A stretch of DNA of 20,047 bases, taken from contig JAOOKL010000007.1 in NCBI GenBank assembly GCA_028408025.1, forward strand, positions 1-20,047, given 5' to 3'. Position numbers and translations under genes: made by a program. Origin of the DNA: Candidatus Pelagibacter sp. GTDB taxonomy: Bacteria; Pseudomonadota; Alphaproteobacteria; Pelagibacterales; Pelagibacteraceae. Each line of letters starts with the position of its first letter. Position 1 is the first letter of the stretch. The notes under the pieces were generated by a model. The model did not search any database. It saw only the letters and a list, made by a program, of their open reading frames with translations, and was not told where the DNA came from. Below are positions 8,535 through 16,685 of this stretch, piece by piece.

Positions 8535-11303
8535 TTAATGAGCTTCTCCCCAATTGTTTCCTGAATTTATACTTACCTCCAGTGGTATTGAAAACATATG
8601 ATGCTCCGAACTCGAGATAGAAACCATAGCATCTTTTATATTTTTTTTAATTTTATCTTCATCCTTTTTTAAACACTCAAAAATCAGTTCATCATGAATT
8701 TGGAGAAGCATTTTAGTTGTGTTTTTTTTGTCCTTAAGAACTTTATCAATTTTTATCATAGCTAATCTTATAATATCAGCTGCCGATCCTTGAATGGGAG
8801 CATTGATAGCTGCTCTCTCTTGAAAACTTCTTACGCTAAAATTTTTATCATTTATTCCTCTAAGATGAATCCTTCTTCCAAAGATATTAGTAACAAAACC
8901 TTGTTTTCTACAAGTCTTAATTGTTGAATTCATGTAATCTTTTATTTCAGGAAATTTTTTAAAGTAAGCGTTAATAAAATCTAAAGCTTCTTGATTTGAT
9001 ACAGAAATCTGTTTTGCCAAACCATATTGAGTAATACCATAAATTATACCAAAGTTAATTGCTTTTGCTTTTCTTCTAAGATCTTCTGTGACTTTATTAA
9101 TTGGTGAACCAAAAACTTGGCTAGCAGTTAAAGTATGAATATCTTGATTGTTTTTAAAAGCCTTCTTCAAAGCCTTAACATCAGCCATGTCTGCTAAAAT
9201 TCTCATCTCAATTTGATTATAGTCAGCTGAAATAAGAGTGTAATTTTCTTCAGCGATAAAAGCTTTCCTTATTTCTTTACCATCTGGTGTTTTTATTGGA
9301 ATATTTTGGAGATTAGGATCACTTGAAGCAAGTCTTCCAGTATTTGTTGCTGCTAGAAGAAAAGATGTATGTACCCTTTTTGTTTTAGAGTTTATGTGAT
9401 CCTGCAAGGCATCACTATAAGTACTTTTTAATTTAGATACTTGTCTCCACTCTAAAATCAAATTAGGAAACTTGTGACCAGTTAACGCTAAGTCTTCTAA
9501 AATTTTGGCATTTGTTGCTAGGCTTCCCTTTTTTGTTTTTTTTAATTTCGCAATTTTGAGATCGTTGTAAATTATTTCTCCTAGTTGTTTGGGTGACCCA
9601 ATATTAAACTCTTTGCCAGATATGTTATAAATTTCTTTTTCCATCTTTTTTAATCTTTCCTCAAATTTTTTTGATAATCTTTTTAGATATGCATCATCAA
9701 TTTTTATCCCATTCATTTCCATATTTGATAGCAATTTAACCATGGGTTTCTCAAAAATTTCATAAATTTTGTTGAGACTTTCTTGATTTACTCTTTCCGA
9801 TAACAGTTCATAAAGTCTTAGTGTAACGTCAGCGTCTTCAGCGGCATATTCTGTTGCCTCTTTCAAATTTATATCGGAAAATTTTAACTGTTTTTTTCCA
9901 GTTCCTACCAAATCTTTATATGAAATAGTCTTATGAGCGAGATGTAATTCGGAAAGGGTATCCATATTGTGCCTGTTATTACCAGCGTCCAAGACGTAGG
10001 ATAGCAACATGGTGTCCTCAATAGGACTTATATTTATCCCATTGTTCCTCAATACAATTAAATCGTACTTTATATTTTGACCAACTTTTTTTATACTTTC
10101 ATCTTCCAGCAGAGGTTTTAACTTTTTTAAAACTAACTCTTTATTCAAACATTTAAATTTTTTATGATTAATTGGGATATAGTACGCCTCGTTAGAGGCA
10201 CAACTAAATGAAATGCCAACTAGATCAGCTTCCATAGAATTTAAAGATGTAGTCTCTGTATCAACTGAAATAATTGATTTATTATTTAATTTATTGATTA
10301 GTTTTTCTAAATCATTTTCATTAAGAACATTTTTATATAGTTTAATATCAATTTTTGAAACTTTGTTCTTTTTAGACTTAGAAATTTTATTAGTCGAGCT
10401 ATCTTCTCCATAAACACTTATAGCTTGACTAAGCAATCTATTGAACTCCATATCTCTGAGAAAATTATATAGGATATCTCTTTTAACATCTTTTATAATG
10501 AAACTATTAGGATCAGCTTCGACAGGAACGTCATCTTTTAATGTTACCAATTTTCTACTCAATAAAGCTTTTTCTTTATTAGCTATTAATGTTTCACGTC
10601 TTTTATTTTGAGGTATTTCAGCAGCCTTTTGAAGCAAAGTATCTAAACTTTTATATTTATTAATTAATTCAGCCGCAGTTTTTATTCCTATTCCTGGAAC
10701 ACCTGGAATATTATCTGAACTATCCCCTGCTAATGATTGTACATCAATAACTTGATTGGGTTTTACACCAAACTTTTCTAGAACCTCTTTTTCTCCAATA
10801 ACTTTACTTTTCATTGGATCATATAGTCTTATCTTATTAGATACTAATTGCATTAAATCTTTATCAGAAGAAATGATCGTTACTTTAGCGCCAGCAGATG
10901 TTATTTGTTTTGCGTAAGTGGCTATAAGATCGTCTGCTTCATAATTAATGAGTTCAATAGAAGGTAGGTTAAAAGCTTTGACTGATTTTCTAATATATTC
11001 AAATTGTGGGGTTAAGTCGTCAGGGGCTTCGGATCTGTTAGCTTTATATTCACTATAAATTTCATTTCTAAAATTTTTTCTTGCAGAGTCAAAAATTACA
11101 GCAAAATGAGTTGGTTTTTGATTAGAGTCATCTGATCTTGCGTCTTCTAGTAATTTAAAAAGCATTGAACAAAAGCCACTTACTGCTCCAGTAGGCAAGC
11201 CATCACTTTTTCTAGACAAAGGAGGCAAAGCGTAATAAGCACGAAAAATGTAGCCTGAACCATCTATGAGATAATAATGGTCTGTTTTTTTTATTGAACT
11301 CAT
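8535..11303 (-). CDS. polA: DNA polymerase I (5'-3' exonuclease, 3'-5' exonuclease and polymerase)
   Basis: A complete 922-residue enzyme for Okazaki-fragment maturation and repair synthesis. The 5' nuclease occupies residues 1 to about 300 (YLIDGSGYIFRAYYA; YEADDLIATYA at 121-131; LAGDSSDNIPGVPGIGIKTA with the helix-hairpin-helix). The proofreading domain looks functional: DTETTSL with Asp348 and Glu350, IKYDLI with Asp414, and YAAEDADVT (486-494). The polymerase has motif A SADYNQIEMRIL (692-703, Asp694), motif B RRKAKAINFGIIYG (743-756, Lys747 and Phe751) and motif C QIHDELIFE. Phe751 sits at the position of E. coli Phe762, which discriminates against dideoxynucleotides. It is divergent from the ABC ATPase gene across 43 bases and is the first gene of the long minus-strand block. 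Confidence 0.97.
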   Translation of the reverse strand: MSSIKKTDHYYLIDGSGYIFRAYYALPPLSRKSDGLPTGAVSGFCSMLFKLLEDARSDDSNQKPTHFAVIFDSARKNFRNEIYSEYKANRSEAPDDLTPQFEYIRKSVKAFNLPSIELINYEADDLIATYAKQITSAGAKVTIISSDKDLMQLVSNKIRLYDPMKSKVIGEKEVLEKFGVKPNQVIDVQSLAGDSSDNIPGVPGIGIKTAAELINKYKSLDTLLQKAAEIPQNKRRETLIANKEKALLSRKLVTLKDDVPVEADPNSFIIKDVKRDILYNFLRDMEFNRLLSQAISVYGEDSSTNKISKSKKNKVSKIDIKLYKNVLNENDLEKLINKLNNKSIISVDTETTSLNSMEADLVGISFSCASNEAYYIPINHKKFKCLNKELVLKKLKPLLEDESIKKVGQNIKYDLIVLRNNGINISPIEDTMLLSYVLDAGNNRHNMDTLSELHLAHKTISYKDLVGTGKKQLKFSDINLKEATEYAAEDADVTLRLYELLSERVNQESLNKIYEIFEKPMVKLLSNMEMNGIKIDDAYLKRLSKKFEERLKKMEKEIYNISGKEFNIGSPKQLGEIIYNDLKIAKLKKTKKGSLATNAKILEDLALTGHKFPNLILEWRQVSKLKSTYSDALQDHINSKTKRVHTSFLLAATNTGRLASSDPNLQNIPIKTPDGKEIRKAFIAEENYTLISADYNQIEMRILADMADVKALKKAFKNNQDIHTLTASQVFGSPINKVTEDLRRKAKAINFGIIYGITQYGLAKQISVSNQEALDFINAYFKKFPEIKDYMNSTIKTCRKQGFVTNIFGRRIHLRGINDKNFSVRSFQERAAINAPIQGSAADIIRLAMIKIDKVLKDKKNTTKMLLQIHDELIFECLKKDEDKIKKNIKDAMVSISSSEHHMFSIPLEVSINSGNNWGEAH

Positions 11304-11346
11304 ATATATATATTACATTAGTTTTTAATCTTTATTTAATCAAACT
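11304..11346. promoter_or_regulatory. Short divergent promoter region between polA and the ABC ATPase gene
   Basis: These 43 bases separate two divergent starts, so promoters for both genes should lie here or run into the coding ends. The stretch is nearly all A/T and includes an alternating AT run at 11304-11313 that offers -10-like hexamers on both strands. No convincing -35 element, operator or Shine-Dalgarno was found. The function is inferred from position alone. Confidence 0.3.
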
Positions 11347-12276
11347 ATGAGTAAATTTGCTTTAACTGTTGAAAATCTTTCAAAAACTTTCGTAGACTCC
11401 AAAAATAAAAAAGAAAATACAGCGTTAGAAAATCTAAGTTTTAATGTCAAACAAGGAGAGGTATTTGGATTATTGGGGCCAAATGGTGCAGGCAAAACTA
11501 CTTTTTTAAATATTTTAGGTGGAACCGTATCTAAAACCAAGGGGAAAATAATAGTTTGGGGTTTTGACATAGATCAAAATCCAAGGCAGGTTAAAGCTTC
11601 TATAGGTATAGTCCCTCAAGAAATTAATTTAGATGCGTTTTTCAGTCCAAGAAAATTGCTTGAATTACAAGCAGGTTTATTTGGAGTTATAAAAAAAGAT
11701 AGAATTACAGACATAATTTTGAAGATGGTGGCTTTAGAAGATAAAGCTAATGCTTATTCAAGAAGTCTCTCGGGAGGAATGAAAAGAAGATTACTAATAG
11801 CAAAAGCAATGGTACACCAGCCACCCATTTTGATTTTGGATGAACCCACCGCTGGAGTAGATGTTGAGTTAAGAAATAATCTCTGGAATAATGTAAAAGA
11901 ACTAAATAAAGAAGGAGTTACAATTATTTTAACAACACATTATTTATTTGAAGCTCAAGAAATGTGTAACCGAATAGCAATTATAAATAAAGGAAAACTA
12001 GTTGCTCTTGATACAACTGAAAAACTTTTAGAAAGAGTACAATCTAAACGAATCAATTTTAAAATACAAAATATTGATACTTCAACTAAACTTGAAATGA
12101 AGGATGTTAAATTTGAAATTAATTCTGGTGACACCTTGTCAGTCACATATGAAAAAAAATCACTTAATTTTCAAGATATTATCAATTATTTAAAGCAAAA
12201 TAATATAAAAGTGCTTGATATTTTCACTGAAGATGGAGATTTAGAGGATGTATTTGTTCAATTAACAAAAAAGTAG
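11347..12276 (+). CDS. ABC-2-type transporter ATP-binding protein (no permease alongside)
   Basis: A 309-residue ATPase of the DrrA/CcmA-like ABC-2 export group. Walker A is GPNGAGKTT (residues 44-52), the Q-loop is VPQEINLDAFF with Gln91, the signature is LSGGMKRRLLIAKAM (141-155), Walker B is ILILDEPTAG (161-170) and the switch histidine is in TTHYLFEAQEMC (His198). A C-terminal extension of about 90 residues after KGKLVALDT is usual for this subgroup. These proteins energise membrane partners that export lipids, polysaccharides, drugs or other molecules. No ABC-2 permease lies next to it: upstream is divergent polA and 32 bases downstream is bioY. The permease may be elsewhere in the genome. 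The motifs do not suggest the ECF biotin ATPase BioM, although the tandem position with bioY makes that worth testing. Confidence 0.88.
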   Translation: MSKFALTVENLSKTFVDSKNKKENTALENLSFNVKQGEVFGLLGPNGAGKTTFLNILGGTVSKTKGKIIVWGFDIDQNPRQVKASIGIVPQEINLDAFFSPRKLLELQAGLFGVIKKDRITDIILKMVALEDKANAYSRSLSGGMKRRLLIAKAMVHQPPILILDEPTAGVDVELRNNLWNNVKELNKEGVTIILTTHYLFEAQEMCNRIAIINKGKLVALDTTEKLLERVQSKRINFKIQNIDTSTKLEMKDVKFEINSGDTLSVTYEKKSLNFQDIINYLKQNNIKVLDIFTEDGDLEDVFVQLTKK

Positions 12277-12308
12277 ATTTAATAATAAAAAAAATATAGA
12301 ATTTTCTT

Positions 12309-12860
12309 ATGGAAATAGTTAAAGATTTTACTAACTCAAAATTAATAAGAGGAATATTTTTGGCATTGCTCGGAACAGTGCTATTAGCAATTTCTTCAAA
12401 AATCAAAATTCCTTTTTATCCTGTCCCAATGACAATGCAAACTTTAGTAGTTTTGATTATAGGTATAGGTTTTGGATGGAAACTTGGGTTAGCAACAATG
12501 GTTCTATATCTCTTTGAAGGTATAATTGGTTTACCTGTATTTTCTGGTACACCAGAAAAAGGAGTTGGATTTATTTACTTTACAGGTCCAACTATGGGGT
12601 ATCTAATAGGATTTCTAGTAACAGTATTTCTAACAGGCTTGTTTAAATATAATAATAATTTTTTTATTAACTTCATTAAATTATCTTTTGCTACTAGCTT
12701 TATATATATTTTTGGTTTGCTCTGGTTAGGTGGATTAATAGGTTGGGATAAACCAATTTTCCAATTAGGAGCTCAACCATTTTTATTAGCAGAATTATTT
12801 AAGATTTTAATTGCAACTTTTGCTCTAAGTCAGATAAAGAAATTAAGAAATATTATCTAG
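12309..12860 (+). CDS. bioY: Biotin transporter BioY (ECF-type S component)
   Basis: A 183-residue membrane protein with about six hydrophobic segments. Family features are clear: KIPFYPVPMTMQTLVVLIIG (residues 33-52), LYLFEGIIGLPVFSG (66-80) and the GFIYFTGPTMGYLIGF stretch (87-102), which form the biotin-binding core. BioY imports biotin, alone or with ECF ATPase and T components; neither is encoded beside it, so it may act alone or share a distant module. Biotin uptake fits a streamlined marine bacterium that lacks the full synthesis pathway, but that auxotrophy is inferred. It follows the ABC ATPase gene after 32 bases on the same strand and could share its transcript. The stop region overlaps convergent regA by 8 bases. 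Confidence 0.92.
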   Translation: MEIVKDFTNSKLIRGIFLALLGTVLLAISSKIKIPFYPVPMTMQTLVVLIIGIGFGWKLGLATMVLYLFEGIIGLPVFSGTPEKGVGFIYFTGPTMGYLIGFLVTVFLTGLFKYNNNFFINFIKLSFATSFIYIFGLLWLGGLIGWDKPIFQLGAQPFLLAELFKILIATFALSQIKKLRNII

Positions 12861-13425
12861 GTGATCTTTTTGAGAGTATTCTTTGTAAAGTTCTTCGGTG
12901 CATTTTAAGTCTTCTCGCTGTCTCTGAGACATTTCTGTTGCATAGTTCAAATACTCTATGAATATGCTCCCATTTCACTCTATCTGCTGACATTGGATTT
13001 TCTGGTGGTTTTGCCTTCGACTCAGGTGAAGCTAAAAGGGCTGCCTCAACATCATCTGCATCTACAGGCTTAGCCATATAATCTATAGCTCCTGATTTAA
13101 CAGCGGCAACTGCAGTTGGCAAATTCCCGTATCCGGTTAACATTACAATTCTGCAGTCCTTTTTGGCTTTTGAAAGTTCTTTAACCACGTCTAGTCCATT
13201 GCCGTCTTCGAGTCTTAAATCAATTAAAGCAAAGCCAGGAGGGTTACTTTTAGCTATCTGTAGTCCTTCTGAGACTGTTTTAGCCTCTTTTACTGAAAAT
13301 CCCTTTTTTTCCATAGCCCTTGCCAGCCTTCCTCTTAAGGGATCGTCATCATCCAAAATAAGCAGTGTTTTATCTGAAAAATCTGAAAGATTTAGTTGCT
13401 CAGCATATTCTTTTTGCGATCTCAT
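12853..13425 (-). CDS. regA: RegA/PrrA-type redox response regulator
   Basis: A 190-residue two-domain regulator. The receiver carries LLILDDDDPLRGRLARAME (residues 21-39), the phosphoacceptor Asp69 in LIDLRLEDGNGLDV, Thr97 in MLTGYG and Lys119 in YMAKPVDADD. After a proline-rich linker (about 133-145) comes a Fis-type helix-turn-helix: WEHIHRVFELCNRNVSETAR, then RLKMHRRTLQRILSKRSPR. This C-terminal block is nearly invariant among RegA/PrrA/ActR proteins. RegA controls respiration, carbon and nitrogen metabolism and, in phototrophs, photosynthesis genes in response to redox state. The partner RegB is encoded 4.3 kb away beyond the polyamine operon; senC/prrC, often beside regBA, is absent here. 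The gene is monocistronic and divergent from the decarboxylase gene. Confidence 0.95.
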   Translation of the reverse strand: MRSQKEYAEQLNLSDFSDKTLLILDDDDPLRGRLARAMEKKGFSVKEAKTVSEGLQIAKSNPPGFALIDLRLEDGNGLDVVKELSKAKKDCRIVMLTGYGNLPTAVAAVKSGAIDYMAKPVDADDVEAALLASPESKAKPPENPMSADRVKWEHIHRVFELCNRNVSETARRLKMHRRTLQRILSKRSPR

Positions 13426-13430
13426 ATATT

Positions 13431-13460
13431 TATATATAGTTACTCAGATCATTTTTACAA
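13431..13460 (-). promoter_or_regulatory. Candidate regA promoter, implying a leaderless or near-leaderless mRNA
   Basis: Read on the minus strand, TTGTAA (13455-13460) and TATATA (13431-13436) are separated by 18 bases, resembling sigma-70 -35 and -10 boxes. The -10 ends only five bases from the regA ATG, so transcription would start about at the start codon. No Shine-Dalgarno precedes the ATG, which agrees with this. Such AT-rich matches are common by chance. Confidence 0.3.
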
Positions 13461-13496
13461 CTGGATAAAATAGCACTTTTTTCTTTACATAGAGTC

Positions 13497-13555
13497 AAAA
13501 AAACCTTAAATGCGATTAAATAAGGTTTTTTTTATTAAAATTTTTTAAAAACCTT
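13497..13555. terminator. Terminator-like hairpin with an overlapping alternative hairpin, between divergent regA and decarboxylase genes
   Basis: Three related segments are present: A (13497-13508, seven A then CCTTA), B (13521-13532, TAAGG then T-run) and C (13547-13555, AAAAACCTT). A and B pair over 12 perfect base pairs around a 12-base loop, and B runs straight into an eight-base T-tract, the form of an intrinsic terminator; read on the other strand it also ends in a T-run. B can instead pair with C over nine bases, so the two hairpins are mutually exclusive. Because flanking genes diverge, neither needs a terminator here, so a leader attenuator, a small-RNA end or a transcriptional insulator is likely. 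Confidence 0.6.
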
Positions 13556-13583
13556 TTGTGTAAAAAAACGAGGGACACATGAA

Positions 13584-14762
13584 ATGCGAAAATTTAAAGA
13601 CGTTAACGAACTAGTTAATGCGACAAAACCAGATTACCCCGTATATTGTATACGGCCTGATTCGATTAAAAAATCAGCTAAATTTTTTAAAGATAATTTT
13701 CCAGGTAAAGTTCTTTACGCTGTGAAGACGAATCCAAACGAGCAAGTGATCAAACAAGTTATTTCAAGTGGTATTGAGGACTTTGATGTAGCTTCTTTAA
13801 ATGAAATTAAATTAATTAAAAAAATAAAGAACGAAGTAAACTTATTTTTTATGCATACTGTTAAAACAAGGGAGAGTATTTCCTCTGCATATTTTGAATA
13901 TGGAGTAAAGAACTTTGCACTAGATAACAAAGACGAACTTAAAAAAATTTTAGATGCCACAAACCAAGCTAAAGATTTAAATCTTTTTGTAAGAATAGCA
14001 ATTTCAAATGAGCACGCTGAAATAGATTTATCAAGGAAGTTTGGGGCGCTTCCTTCTGAAGCTTTAGGTCTTGTAAGACTATGTAAACAGTATTCAAAAA
14101 AACTTGGAATAAGCTTTCATGTCGGATCTCAATGTATGCATAAAATTTCTTATTCGAAAGGTATTCAAGAAATAGGTAATATTATAAAAAAAACAAAAAT
14201 AATACCGGATATAATAAATGTAGGTGGTGGCTTTCCATCAGTTTACCCAGATTTAAATCCTGAACCACTAATAAATTATTTAAATGAAATAAAGAAATCT
14301 TTAGAAAATCTTAAATTAAATAAGTTGCCTAAAATTATTTGTGAGCCAGGTAGAGCTTTAGTAGCAGAGAGTGGTTCTACTATTGTAAAAGTTATCTTAA
14401 GAAAAAAACAAAATCTTTATATTAACGATGGTACATATGGCTCACTATTTGATGCCGGAGTTCCAAACTTTGTTTTGCCCTCAAAAATGATTACTAGTGG
14501 CAGAGTACACTCAAAAAAGTTAACGGCATTCAGCTTTTTTGGACCTACTTGTGACAGCTTAGATTATATGAAAGGACCTTTTTTGTTACCTAATAACATT
14601 AAAGAGGGTGATTATATAGAGCTTGGTCAACTTGGTGCTTATGGTCTTACTTTTAGAACAAAATTTAACGGTTTTTATTCAAATGAAATCTTTGAATTGA
14701 ATGATAAACCAATCATGTCTTTATACGAGGATTCAAGTAAAGTTGATTGCTTGGTTGCTTAA
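13584..14762 (+). CDS. Ornithine decarboxylase-family enzyme (type III PLP fold; ornithine, possibly lysine or arginine)
   Basis: A 392-residue alanine-racemase-fold decarboxylase. The PLP lysine is Lys48 in LYAVKTNP. Other sites are FHVGSQC (His179 stacks on PLP), VGGGFPS (213-219) for phosphate, ICEPGRALVAESG (252-264), the partner-subunit cysteine and aspartate in FFGPTCDSLD (318-327; Cys323, Asp324) and Tyr353. The TYGSLFDAG stretch with Asp290 fits alphaproteobacterial ornithine decarboxylases and is the substrate-choice region. It makes putrescine from ornithine. Since aguA and aguB lie downstream, arginine as substrate (giving agmatine) is an alternative. The ATG at 13584 is preceded by GAGGG, one of the few clear Shine-Dalgarno sites in the window, at nine bases. 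Its stop overlaps the next start (TAATG). Confidence 0.88.
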   Translation: MRKFKDVNELVNATKPDYPVYCIRPDSIKKSAKFFKDNFPGKVLYAVKTNPNEQVIKQVISSGIEDFDVASLNEIKLIKKIKNEVNLFFMHTVKTRESISSAYFEYGVKNFALDNKDELKKILDATNQAKDLNLFVRIAISNEHAEIDLSRKFGALPSEALGLVRLCKQYSKKLGISFHVGSQCMHKISYSKGIQEIGNIIKKTKIIPDIINVGGGFPSVYPDLNPEPLINYLNEIKKSLENLKLNKLPKIICEPGRALVAESGSTIVKVILRKKQNLYINDGTYGSLFDAGVPNFVLPSKMITSGRVHSKKLTAFSFFGPTCDSLDYMKGPFLLPNNIKEGDYIELGQLGAYGLTFRTKFNGFYSNEIFELNDKPIMSLYEDSSKVDCLVA

Positions 14763-15808
14763 TGACAAAAAAAAATGGTCCTAATATAGGACATAATAAA
14801 CAATCGTTTCTAAATAATCCTGTAGAACACATTGATATTACTTCCTTTGACGCTCGAAAAATAATTGAAGGAATGGGTAAAATGTCATTTACCTCTAGAG
14901 ATACAGCAAATGCAGCTAAAATTTACAATGAGATGATATCTGATGAAAATTGCTCCATTTTTCTTACAATTGCAGGTTCAACTTCCGCAGGAGGCTGTAT
15001 GAAACTTTATTCAGATTTAATAAAATACAACATGGTTGATGCCGTGGTAGCTACTGGAGCCTCTATAATTGATATGGACTTCTTTGAAGCATTAGGATTT
15101 AAACATTACCAAGGATCTCAATTTCAAGATGATACTGAGCTTAGAAAAAATTATATTGATAGAATTTATGACACTTATATCGATGAAGAAGAGCTTCAAG
15201 CCTGTGATCAAGCTATTTGTGATGTAGCAAACTCTATGCAACCTAAATCTTATACGTCAAGAGAATTCATTCTAGAATTAGGGAAATTTTTAAAAAAAAA
15301 CTCTAAAAAGAAAGGTTCATTAATAGAAACTGCTTTTGATAATAACGTTCCTATTTTCTGTCCTGCTTTTACAGATAGTTCTGCAGGTTTTGGCCTAGTC
15401 ATGCACCAAGAGCAAAATCCAGATAAGCATATAACAATAGACTCGATAAGAGAAATGAGAGAATTAACTGAGATTAAAATAAAATCTAAGCAGTCTGGCC
15501 TATTAATGGTAGGTGGAGGTGTTCCTAAAAATTTTGTTCAAGATACAGTTGTATGTGCAGAATTATTAGGAAAACAAGTTGATATGCACAAATATGCAAT
15601 TCAAATTACCGTAGCCGATACTAGAGATGGCGCTTGTAGTAGTTCAACTTTAAAAGAAGCTAGTTCATGGGGAAAAGTAGATGTAGCTAAGGAACAAATG
15701 GTTTTTGCTGAAGCAACGAGTGTCTTACCTTTAATTGTAAGTGACGCTTACCACAGACAAAATTGGAAAAATAGAAGCAAAAGAAATTTCCAAAAAATAT
15801 TTAAATAA
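14762..15808 (+). CDS. Deoxyhypusine-synthase-like protein, probable homospermidine/polyamine synthase
   Basis: A 348-residue NAD-dependent enzyme family member. Conserved parts are TIAGSTSAGGCMKLYSDLI (residues 69-87), VATGASIIDMDFFEALG (96-112), FCPAFTDSSAGFGL (199-212), MVGGGVPKNF (249-258) and EASSWGKVDV (299-308). Lys305 in the last motif corresponds to the lysine that forms the imine intermediate in deoxyhypusine synthase, so butylamine-transfer chemistry is likely kept. Bacteria lack eIF5A, so the acceptor must differ; plant homospermidine synthase arose from this family and makes homospermidine from spermidine and putrescine. The neighbouring putrescine genes support such a role. The ATG at 14762 overlapping the upstream stop was chosen over an upstream TTG at 14747. 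The exact product is unproven. Confidence 0.85.
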   Translation: MTKKNGPNIGHNKQSFLNNPVEHIDITSFDARKIIEGMGKMSFTSRDTANAAKIYNEMISDENCSIFLTIAGSTSAGGCMKLYSDLIKYNMVDAVVATGASIIDMDFFEALGFKHYQGSQFQDDTELRKNYIDRIYDTYIDEEELQACDQAICDVANSMQPKSYTSREFILELGKFLKKNSKKKGSLIETAFDNNVPIFCPAFTDSSAGFGLVMHQEQNPDKHITIDSIREMRELTEIKIKSKQSGLLMVGGGVPKNFVQDTVVCAELLGKQVDMHKYAIQITVADTRDGACSSSTLKEASSWGKVDVAKEQMVFAEATSVLPLIVSDAYHRQNWKNRSKRNFQKIFK

Positions 15809-15809
15809 A

Positions 15810-16685
15810 ATGGGAAAGACGAGATTAGCTTTAATACAGATGAAAATGTCATCTGAAAAAAAGAAAAATATTTCCTCCGCTATATCAAAAATCTATAAAG
15901 CTAAAAAGAAGGGTGCAGAAATTATTTGTTTACCAGAACTATTTTTAACAAATTATTTTTGTCAATCAGAAAAACATTCTAATTTTAATTTTGCAGAAAA
16001 GATTCCTGGACCAACAACTGACATGTTTTCTTTATTAGCTAAAAAATTAAAAGTAATACTTCTTTTATCTTTATTTGAAAAAAGAACTTCAGGTATTTAT
16101 CATAATACTTGTGTGGTAATAGATGAATATGGAAAAATTACAGGAAAGTATCGAAAAATGCATATACCAGATGACCCTCAGTATTATGAAAAATTTTATT
16201 TCACTCCAGGTGATCTTGGTTTTAAATCATTTAAAACTTCAAAAGGTAATTTAGGAACTTTAATTTGTTGGGATCAATGGTTTCCTGAAGCAGCTAGATT
16301 AACAGTTTTAAAAGGGGCAGAAATACTTTTTTATCCTACTGCAATAGGTTGGCATCCAAAAGAAAAGAAAAAATTTGGACAATCTCAGCTTAATTCATGG
16401 TTATCAGTTCAGCGATCACATGCTATAGCAAATGGTGTTTATGTTGCTGCTATAAATAGAATCGGTGTAGAAAAACAAGGTTCAAAGAAGTTAGAATTTT
16501 GGGGTAATAGCGTAATATTTGATCCTAGTGGAAATATTATTAAAAAAGGAAATTTAGCAGAACAAATTCTTATTTGTGATATAGATTTTAAAAAGATAGA
16601 AACTGTTAGAAGACATTGGCCGTTTTTCAGAGATAGAAGGATAGATTATTATAAAGGCATATTGAAAAATCCTAAAGATGCTTAA
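15810..16685 (+). CDS. aguB: N-carbamoylputrescine amidase
   Basis: A 291-residue carbon-nitrogen hydrolase. The Glu-Lys-Cys triad is intact: Glu43 in CLPELFLTNYF, Lys116 in GKYRKMHIPDDP and Cys153 in LICWDQWFPEAARL. The motifs HIPDDPQYYEKFYFTPGD and AIGWHPKEKKKFGQ mark the N-carbamoylputrescine amidase subgroup rather than nitrilases or beta-ureidopropionases. It hydrolyses N-carbamoylputrescine to putrescine, CO2 and ammonia in the cytoplasm. An in-frame GTG at 15741 would overlap the upstream gene by 68 bases. The ATG at 15810 is preferred because GKTRLALIQ is where family homology begins, and it starts one base after the previous stop. It overlaps aguA by eight bases. Operon neighbours encode the step before it and probable users of putrescine. 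Confidence 0.94.
   Translation: MGKTRLALIQMKMSSEKKKNISSAISKIYKAKKKGAEIICLPELFLTNYFCQSEKHSNFNFAEKIPGPTTDMFSLLAKKLKVILLLSLFEKRTSGIYHNTCVVIDEYGKITGKYRKMHIPDDPQYYEKFYFTPGDLGFKSFKTSKGNLGTLICWDQWFPEAARLTVLKGAEILFYPTAIGWHPKEKKKFGQSQLNSWLSVQRSHAIANGVYVAAINRIGVEKQGSKKLEFWGNSVIFDPSGNIIKKGNLAEQILICDIDFKKIETVRRHWPFFRDRRIDYYKGILKNPKDA

Noticed and set aside
13163..13468. Open frame of 101 codons antisense to regA
   Set aside because: Serine/leucine-rich composition is the typical mirror of the conserved RegA receiver; there is no ribosome-binding site and no family resemblance.
13579..13614. An 11-codon upstream frame starting at ATG 13579 and overlapping the decarboxylase start
   Set aside because: The GAGGG site is only four bases from this ATG but nine from the ATG at 13584, so the latter is favoured. 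The short frame has no codon pattern such as runs of arginine or ornithine-related codons that would suggest a regulatory peptide.
15741..15809. GTG at 15741 as the start of aguB
   Set aside because: The extra 23 residues are lysine-rich, lie inside the end of the preceding gene and precede the point where family homology begins; the ATG at 15810 fits better.
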